Shown here: positions 1 to 5,138 of the stretch, one piece after another
Layout: the number at the start of each line of letters is the position of its first letter
How positions within the stretch are numbered: position 1 is the stretch's first letter
Assembly (NCBI GenBank): GCA_028702245.1
Contig: JAQVPE010000084.1
Location: 1-5,138 of the forward strand
Length of the DNA: 5,138 nt
Direction of reading: 5' to 3'
Origin: Candidatus Izemoplasmatales bacterium
GTDB taxonomy: Bacteria; Bacillota_I; Bacilli_A; Izemoplasmatales; Hujiaoplasmataceae
Position numbers and translations under genes: made by a program
The notes under the pieces: model-generated
Told to the model about the DNA's origin: nothing
What the model saw: the letters and a program-made list of their open reading frames with translations, nothing else
The model's database searches: none

Positions 1-3000
1 AGTATCTTCTTCGACATTGATGAAGGGGAGTTCTTGATGGATTTTAGCATTTTCAAGATTATGGAAAGGCTCGGTCTCAAGCAGTTTTGTGAAAAAGAGA
101 CGCCAGTCATCTTGGACTTTGATAAGGGAGTTCCGGACATCATGGAAGTCAAAGAACTCGAAAGCTTTATGGAGCTTGTCGCCGAAGTTGATTGCTTCGA
201 CATCGCTTTTTGTGAAATGCTTCGCTTCTTGTTTCGCATATCGGCGAGTTGAATAGGCTTCCAAAGGTTTAGAATAAGTTGAAAAAAGGATCTTCCCGAA
301 TTCTTTGGTTTTACCCTCAGCTGTTGATTTGGCTTTGGTCAAAGGTTCAACGATACCTTTTTGACGCCAATCAAGCGCAAAATCGAGATAAGGAAATATT
401 CCGGCAAAAGCGGCGAGTTGTTTGCGCTCCCATAAATCGATCACTTGATGGCGGTCGCAAACAATTGGCTTTTGTTCGAGAAACTTGTCCTCAAGAATCA
501 AGATCTGTTGTTCCCTGGCTCTCGTCAGAGCGACGTAAAAAAGCCTAATCCGCTCGGAAACATACTCTTGATAGTTTTTATCGCTTGCGAGATAGTGAAG
601 AAATGTCTTTTTAAAACCGTTTGCGAAGGCTTTCGTATAAAGACCGAGATCCCTGTCATAGATAAAATGATTCTTGTTCTCCTGATAATTGAATCGCTTG
701 CCCAGTCCTGGGTAGTAACAGATCGAAAACTCCAATCCTTTTGACTTGTGCATTGTCATGATCTGAACGGCATTTTCCATTTCGGAATAATGTTTTTGAA
801 ACTCGATGTCAGCTTCGGGGGTCTTATAGACATGTTCGAGATAACCCACAAGATCCTCAAAGCGAAGGTGATCGATTGAAGCAAGAAGACTTTCAAGGTA
901 ATCGAGTCTTGCCTCCCTAAGACCGGGGTCGACGAGCTTTGAGAGTGACAAGTAAATGTTCGTCTTTTCATAAAGCGTTCGGACAAAGAGGTCGACGGGA
1001 ACCTTATCGATAAGATCCTTCAGCGCATAAAGGTGATCGAGGATTAAGGAAAAATGAGGATTGCCAGCCAAATTGTGGAGATCTTCAGCGGTTTCAAGGC
1101 TTCCCTCAAGCACAATTTTGACGATATCATCATCAGCGATCTGATAGACAAACGACCGGGCGAGGCCGATGAATGCGGGCTTAAACTTTGCTTGGAATAG
1201 TTCATCACGCAAAAGGCCTTGAAGACAACTCAAAAACAATGACAAGAAACGGATCTCTTCGCCTTCGCTAAAGGGTTCGTCCGCATAGATAACGGTCGGG
1301 ATTCCCGCTTTGACAAGTTCTGCCTGGAACAACCCGAAATCGGTTTTGCGGTCAATTAAGATTGCAAAGTCACGATAGGATGCTTGCCGCAACTTCTGTT
1401 GCTTGAGATCGTAGACTTTGATGTTTCGGCTAAGCTTGCTTACGATATCTTGAGTGACGATCCGAGCTTCCAGTGCCATTTTGGACAGACCGAGTTCTTC
1501 GCTTTGGGTGGCCTCGTATGTCAAGACGACAGGGTCGTAAGTCGCATGCGGATCGAAGTTGATTTCATACTGTTTTTGCCCGTATCTGAGGCTTTGGTTG
1601 TCATGATAATCGATGCCGCCGATATTTTTGTCCATCAGGCGGGAGAAGATTTCGTTGATGGTCTTAAGGACTTGGCTGCGGGAGCGAAAATTGTCGACAA
1701 GTTCGATCAAGGTTCCCAAGCCTTCATCTTTGATTTTTTGGTAGCGTTTCAAAAAATGTCTGGGGTTTGCATCGCGGAAGCCGTAGATCGCCTGTTTGAT
1801 GTCGCCAACTGTGAAGAGGTTGTCGTTTTGAATCAATTCCAACAACCGATCCTGGAGGTCGTTAGTGTCTTGATACTCGTCCACCAGGATTTCCTGGATG
1901 CCGGATTTGTATTCACGCGTTACCTCGGGATACTCCTCGAAGACTCTGATGGCCATGGCCATGATATCGGAAAAATGATAGAGCTTCAGTTCTTGTTGTT
2001 TTGCCTGGAGTATTTCCAGATATCTTCTTGTCAAGCCGACCACTGTCATGATCGTCGCTTTGGTTTCAGCGAATGCTTCCTTCAAATCAGCTTCGTCGTC
2101 GGCCATAAGTTCAGTGATGATCTGTACAAGTTTTGATACTTTGTCCTTGACTGGCAGATAAGCTTCTTTCAATCCGCTTTGAAGATCTATGTCAAGACGG
2201 TTCGAAACCCGCGGAACGCGGGGATGTTCAATCCGCTTTGCGGCCTTGATGATCGCGGAAGTATCCTTAACACTCAGAAGTTGCCTGTAACAAATTTCGA
2301 CTTCTCTCGCAAAAGTAAGCACGATCTCGTTTGAACTGGAAAGATAAGCTTCGAGAAACGTTTCGTAATCGGTTTTGATTTGGGATGTGAAGTTATTCAA
2401 AAAGGAATTAAAAGAAGAAAGATGTTCCTCGATCTTAGCATTTGAAAGATAATTGTCTTCAAAAGATCCAAGATACCTTTCTTTGTCCGGAAGCGTTTCG
2501 ATTCCCCGGGCAAGCGTCATCACCGCTTCTTGGGCTAGTTGGTCGGAGCGATCGAAAAGGCGGCTGATCAATGCTTCAAAATCGGGATTTCGTTTTGTGT
2601 ATGCTTCTTTAAAGGTTTGTTCGAGCGCTTCTTTTTTGATTCTGTCAAGGATGATTGGATCGGCGACCTTCAACTGTTCATCAACTCTTAGCAAATAGTG
2701 GTGATCTTTGACGATTCTGAGGCAGAGGGCGTCAAAAGTCATGATCCGCGCCTGATCGAGTTTCAGAAGTTCATTCTCGAGTTCGGGAATTGAACTAAGT
2801 TTCGCTTTGATGCGCTGACGCATCTCCATAGCCGCAAGGTTGGTGAAAGTGATGATCACGAGCTGATCGAGAGAAACTCCCTCGGCAAGTTTCCGCAAAA
2901 CCCGATCGGTCAGGACAGCCGTCTTTCCCGATCCGGCTCCGGCACTCACCAGGATGTTGCCGCCCTCGTGAAATACAGCCTTGTGTTGAGCGGGAGTCAT

Positions 3001-3015
3001 CGTGATCTTACTCAT
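1..3015 (-). CDS. addA: ATP-dependent helicase/nuclease subunit A (AddA), C-terminus cut off by window edge
   Basis: AddA is the motor and one of the two nucleases of the AddAB double-strand-break repair complex. It unwinds DNA 3' to 5' and degrades the 3'-ending strand until Chi, preparing a tail for RecA in the cytoplasm. I translated the frame through to base 1 and found 1005 codons without a stop. UvrD-type motifs appear in order: Q motif Gln10 (MTPAQ), Walker A AGAGSGKT at 25-32 with Lys31, motif Ia TFTNLAAMEM at 56-65, motif Ib TFDALC at 93-98, YHFSDIMA at 346-353, motif II DEYQDTN at 379-385, motif III GDIKQAIYGFR at 404-414, motif IV NFRS at 442-445, motif V MTMHKSKGLEF at 753-763, and motif VI FYVALTRARE at 826-835. 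The nuclease domain begins near 925, with Gly945 and His949 of the G-x3-H motif and QELPF at 994-998. The Asp-x-Lys catalytic motif lies beyond the edge. AddA is usually about 1150-1250 residues, so roughly 150-250 are missing. The start at 3015 is chosen for its Shine-Dalgarno sequence; Met6 at 3000 is an alternative. Confidence 0.97.
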   Translation of the reverse strand, partial: MSKITMTPAQHKAVFHEGGNILVSAGAGSGKTAVLTDRVLRKLAEGVSLDQLVIITFTNLAAMEMRQRIKAKLSSIPELENELLKLDQARIMTFDALCLRIVKDHHYLLRVDEQLKVADPIILDRIKKEALEQTFKEAYTKRNPDFEALISRLFDRSDQLAQEAVMTLARGIETLPDKERYLGSFEDNYLSNAKIEEHLSSFNSFLNNFTSQIKTDYETFLEAYLSSSNEIVLTFAREVEICYRQLLSVKDTSAIIKAAKRIEHPRVPRVSNRLDIDLQSGLKEAYLPVKDKVSKLVQIITELMADDEADLKEAFAETKATIMTVVGLTRRYLEILQAKQQELKLYHFSDIMAMAIRVFEEYPEVTREYKSGIQEILVDEYQDTNDLQDRLLELIQNDNLFTVGDIKQAIYGFRDANPRHFLKRYQKIKDEGLGTLIELVDNFRSRSQVLKTINEIFSRLMDKNIGGIDYHDNQSLRYGQKQYEINFDPHATYDPVVLTYEATQSEELGLSKMALEARIVTQDIVSKLSRNIKVYDLKQQKLRQASYRDFAILIDRKTDFGLFQAELVKAGIPTVIYADEPFSEGEEIRFLSLFLSCLQGLLRDELFQAKFKPAFIGLARSFVYQIADDDIVKIVLEGSLETAEDLHNLAGNPHFSLILDHLYALKDLIDKVPVDLFVRTLYEKTNIYLSLSKLVDPGLREARLDYLESLLASIDHLRFEDLVGYLEHVYKTPEADIEFQKHYSEMENAVQIMTMHKSKGLEFSICYYPGLGKRFNYQENKNHFIYDRDLGLYTKAFANGFKKTFLHYLASDKNYQEYVSERIRLFYVALTRAREQQILILEDKFLEQKPIVCDRHQVIDLWERKQLAAFAGIFPYLDFALDWRQKGIVEPLTKAKSTAEGKTKEFGKILFSTYSKPLEAYSTRRYAKQEAKHFTKSDVEAINFGDKLHKAFEFFDFHDVRNSLIKVQDDWRLFFTKLLETEPFHNLENAKIHQELPFINVEEDT
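3008..3015 (-). other. 8-base addB/addA stop-start overlap
   Basis: Read on the minus strand, the junction is GATGAGTAA. The addA ATG starts one base into the last sense codons of addB, and the addB TAA ends inside addA codon 3. The two frames differ by one base. Overlaps of this kind commonly accompany translational coupling, which would suit two subunits needed in equal amounts. The overlap is seen directly; coupling is inferred. Confidence 0.85.
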
Positions 3016-5138
3016 CGGCATCACCTGCTTCCCTATCCATAGGTTCACTGGTGAAGGACGCGACGTTGCAGATCGATTTGTGCGGACAATACTTACAAGA
3101 ATCGGAGATGTTGTGATTCGGTTTCGGCGGGAGCGGTTTGATCGAAAAGACACCTTTCTTGATCTCGTCGATTGTCGAATCTACAATGTTCTCAATGTTC
3201 TTGACGATCTCTTGAAACTCGCTTTCACTTAGCACTCGCGAACGCTTGCTGAGGGTTCCATCAGCATTGATACTGACGCTTTTGAGCCAATCGGTACCGC
3301 CAAATGCCGATATCAAAGTCGAATCGTTGAGCGTCATTCCGGACAACTGGAGTTGTTTGAGGATGGGATCGTCGTGAGCTTCAGCGGCATACCTTCCAAG
3401 GGAGGCTTTCTGATAGTAAAAGCCAAAGGGGATGAAACTTGAGGTCGCTTCGGCTTTTTTTAGTAACAATAGATAAAAGGGAAGCTGAATGTCGTCGCAG
3501 TTCATGAACTCAGACTTGCTTGCCTCTTTGTTTCCGGTTTTGTAGTCGATGACGGCATAATAGGTCTTGCCGGATTCTTCATAGGTCAGAATGCGATCGA
3601 TCTTTCCGAGAACGACAAAACCAAAATCGTGCTCATGGGTGTACGAGTGTTGCCACTCATGACCAAATTCTTCAAACTTCGTTTTGCCGGCAAAATCCTC
3701 AAAATAGCGGCTGATCGTTTCCAGTTGTTTCTTGAAACATTCAAGATAGAGATCTTGTTTATAGATGATGTCTTCGGGAAACGGCGTTTTCAGATTAGCG
3801 ATGATCTGCTCGATCAATGGTTTGTTTTCGGCAAACAAAACCTCGAGCACTGCATGGGTCAAATTGCCAAAATAGATTTGGTTGCTCGTTTCCTTCGGAG
3901 TGATTTTCAGAAGTGCATCGAGCAGATAATGGAAAGGGCACTCCCGGAAAAGTTTCAAGCTGGTGGCTGATAGATTGATTTTCTTCTCAAGAAGCTTATT
4001 GATTGTACTCGCTTTTAAACCTTTGAACTGGTAATCGTAAAGATTATATTCGTCTTTGAATGTCTCCTCATACGCCTGATAACCAAAAAAATCCATGCCG
4101 AATGTCTCGTGCATATGCCGCATTTTCGCGTATTTTTGATATTCAAGATCGCGGGAGTAAAAGACTTTTGGCAACTGCTCATTCATCGACATAAATACAA
4201 CTTCCCGATCGAGATCGAGATTTGTCGGACGACAGATTGCGCCTTCAAGGTGTTCAGGGTAGGCTAGCGTCAAATTGGTCGTCTGCCTCAATTTCCTGAT
4301 CAGATCCGCTTGATGGCGTTTTTGCCTTTCTGTGGGCAATTCGCAGCCGAGTGCCTGAAGTTCTGCCATAGTAAAATACTCATAACTTGCGTTAAAAGAA
4401 AGAAGGGTATCGGTTGCATTGAGCACTAAAAAGTGCTTTTGTCGATCTTCAAAATGATCGCTGAGCGATTCCGCGGTAATCGCCTTGTGAGTTTGGGGGA
4501 TATTGAATGTCGCCTCAGCGATTTCGAGTTCTAATAGATCGGGATGGTCTCTGATCAAATCGACACCATACTTATTGATGACCGCTTGAAGGCTCTTTAT
4601 TGCCTCTTCCTCTAAGGGCGTCGACGGCGTCTTCACGACTCTTTCGAGGGCGGTGTTGATCCCGCTTTGTTTAACATCTTCTTGAAAGCGGATGGCGCAT
4701 GGCTGTTGCGAAAGCCTCACTTCCCGGTCAATATAGAATGGAATCTTTGCGGCAACGAAACGTTTATGAAGTTGGTACAAATCGGCGGCGGATGAATTCA
4801 AAATGACGATGTCGTCCACGTTGACGCCTTGGTCAAGGAGTTCGGATGCCCATAGATAGACAAAATCCGCTTGTTCGAGATTATCCTTCAAGGAAACCAG
4901 ACGATAGCTGTTAGTCTTGTCGCTTTCGATTTGGAGCCTGTTGAGGCTTTTTGAAGGGATAGGAAGGTGGGCGTCTTCAATCAGATAAACGTCTTCATCA
5001 GCCAGCCACTCGATAACGGAAAAATCCGCCATCTTGATATTGATCAGTTTTTCCTTGATCGAAAATGCCGCTTGGGTGCGTTCGGAGAATGTAGCGTTCT
5101 GCGCATTAATGAAAGGAAGCATGGGAATCAGTTTCCTG
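3008..5138 (-). CDS. addB: ATP-dependent helicase/deoxyribonuclease subunit B (AddB/RexB), N-terminus cut off by window edge
   Basis: AddB pairs with AddA. Its C-terminal nuclease degrades the 5'-ending strand, and its helicase-like part senses Chi rather than driving unwinding. Residues are numbered from the first visible Met (5122). The segment VDDIVILNSS at 102-111 followed by AAKIPFYIDREVRLSQQP at 124-141 matches the domain-2A stretch of the family. KHFLVLNATD at 229-238 through TNLTLAYPE at 282-290 matches the degenerate motif V-VI region. The nuclease is complete: FGNLTHAVLE with His423, GKIDR at 506-510 (Asp509), IDYKTG at 525-530 (catalytic Asp526, Lys528), and Gln546-x3-Tyr550. Cys395 (RECPF) plus Cys676, Cys679 and Cys685 match the 4Fe-4S 'iron staple' pattern, with the last three spaced as in Bacillus subtilis AddB. 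The frame stays open from 5122 to the right edge. Because the protein would otherwise begin inside the helicase core, the real start and any Walker A lie outside. The stop overlaps addA, indicating one operon. Streptococci call this gene rexB. Confidence 0.95.
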   Translation of the reverse strand, partial: RKLIPMLPFINAQNATFSERTQAAFSIKEKLINIKMADFSVIEWLADEDVYLIEDAHLPIPSKSLNRLQIESDKTNSYRLVSLKDNLEQADFVYLWASELLDQGVNVDDIVILNSSAADLYQLHKRFVAAKIPFYIDREVRLSQQPCAIRFQEDVKQSGINTALERVVKTPSTPLEEEAIKSLQAVINKYGVDLIRDHPDLLELEIAEATFNIPQTHKAITAESLSDHFEDRQKHFLVLNATDTLLSFNASYEYFTMAELQALGCELPTERQKRHQADLIRKLRQTTNLTLAYPEHLEGAICRPTNLDLDREVVFMSMNEQLPKVFYSRDLEYQKYAKMRHMHETFGMDFFGYQAYEETFKDEYNLYDYQFKGLKASTINKLLEKKINLSATSLKLFRECPFHYLLDALLKITPKETSNQIYFGNLTHAVLEVLFAENKPLIEQIIANLKTPFPEDIIYKQDLYLECFKKQLETISRYFEDFAGKTKFEEFGHEWQHSYTHEHDFGFVVLGKIDRILTYEESGKTYYAVIDYKTGNKEASKSEFMNCDDIQLPFYLLLLKKAEATSSFIPFGFYYQKASLGRYAAEAHDDPILKQLQLSGMTLNDSTLISAFGGTDWLKSVSINADGTLSKRSRVLSESEFQEIVKNIENIVDSTIDEIKKGVFSIKPLPPKPNHNISDSCKYCPHKSICNVASFTSEPMDREAGDADE
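3021..3026 (-). promoter_or_regulatory. Shine-Dalgarno sequence of addA inside the end of addB
   Basis: On the minus strand AGGTGA lies five bases before the ATG at 3015-3013. It is a near-consensus ribosome binding site at normal spacing and decides the addA start. The next in-frame ATG, at 3000-2998, has no comparable purine-rich site before it. The site sits within the last codons of addB, so ribosomes finishing addB pass over it. Confidence 0.7.

Noticed and set aside
34..744. Several plus-strand open frames of 72-99 codons at the left end
   Set aside because: They are antisense to addA motifs V-VI and the start of the nuclease domain, and resemble no known protein.
1951..1964. Short direct repeat ggccat-ggccat
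   Set aside because: It simply encodes Met-Ala-Met-Ala in the conserved DIMAMAI stretch of AddA and is not a repeat element.
1384..2136. A 250-codon plus-strand open frame opposite addA
   Set aside because: It lies in exact codon register with addA on the other strand and covers the conserved addA motifs II to IV. It is open because addA rarely uses TTA, CTA or TCA codons there. Its V/F/D-rich translation shows no recognisable domain.
3629..3970. A 113-codon plus-strand open frame opposite addB
   Set aside because: It is antisense to the conserved nuclease and Cys395 region of addB, and its translation looks like a complement artefact.
5120..5137. ATG at 5122-5120 as the true addB start, with an AGGAAA-like sequence just before it
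   Set aside because: The frame remains open to the right edge, and the protein would begin inside the helicase core with several hundred family residues missing. The purine run is also rather far from the ATG. An internal start cannot be fully excluded.
1..5138. Chi-like AGCGG pentamers on both strands
   Set aside because: AGCGG is Chi in Bacillus subtilis, but the host here is unknown, the pentamer is expected by chance several times per strand, and no orientation bias could be shown by eye.

Overview
The window holds two genes, both on the minus strand, and almost nothing else. They are the two subunits of an AddAB (RexAB-type) helicase-nuclease, the enzyme that processes double-strand DNA breaks for recombination in most Bacillota and relatives. 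Both genes run off an edge. addB enters from the right edge without its N-terminal part, and addA leaves at the left edge without its C-terminal catalytic nuclease motifs. No frameshift or internal stop is visible in either.

Layout in transcription order: 5138-3008 is addB, about 710 visible codons. It covers the degenerate second half of the helicase core and then the complete C-terminal iron-sulfur-stapled nuclease. Its stop codon overlaps the start of addA by 8 bases (3015-3008), and a good Shine-Dalgarno sequence for addA lies inside the end of addB. From 3015 to 1 is addA, 1005 visible codons. It carries a complete set of superfamily 1A helicase motifs (Q motif, Walker A, Ia, Ib, DEYQD, GDIKQAIYGFR, NFRS, motif V, motif VI) and then the first part of its own RecB-like nuclease domain. 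In known AddAB enzymes, AddA is the 3'-5' translocating motor and its nuclease cuts the 3'-ending strand. AddB helps recognise Chi, and its nuclease cuts the 5'-ending strand. The product is a 3' single-strand tail for RecA.

Organism: the addB-addA order with an overlap, the AddAB rather than RecBCD type, and a G+C content judged by eye to be in the 40s percent point to Bacillota or a neighbouring lineage (Erysipelotrichia-like or an Acholeplasma/Izemoplasma-like group is possible). The tryptophans I checked use TGG and no TGA is needed inside either gene, which argues against code-4 mollicutes. The genus cannot be named from this sequence.

There is no intergenic stretch, so no promoter, terminator, RNA gene, repeat array, CRISPR or mobile element can be supported. 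Long plus-strand open frames are antisense shadows of addA and addB. I found no sign of an undescribed system. The points worth a second look are the compact, degenerate helicase half of AddB, a large excess of GATC tetranucleotides, and the tight gene overlap.
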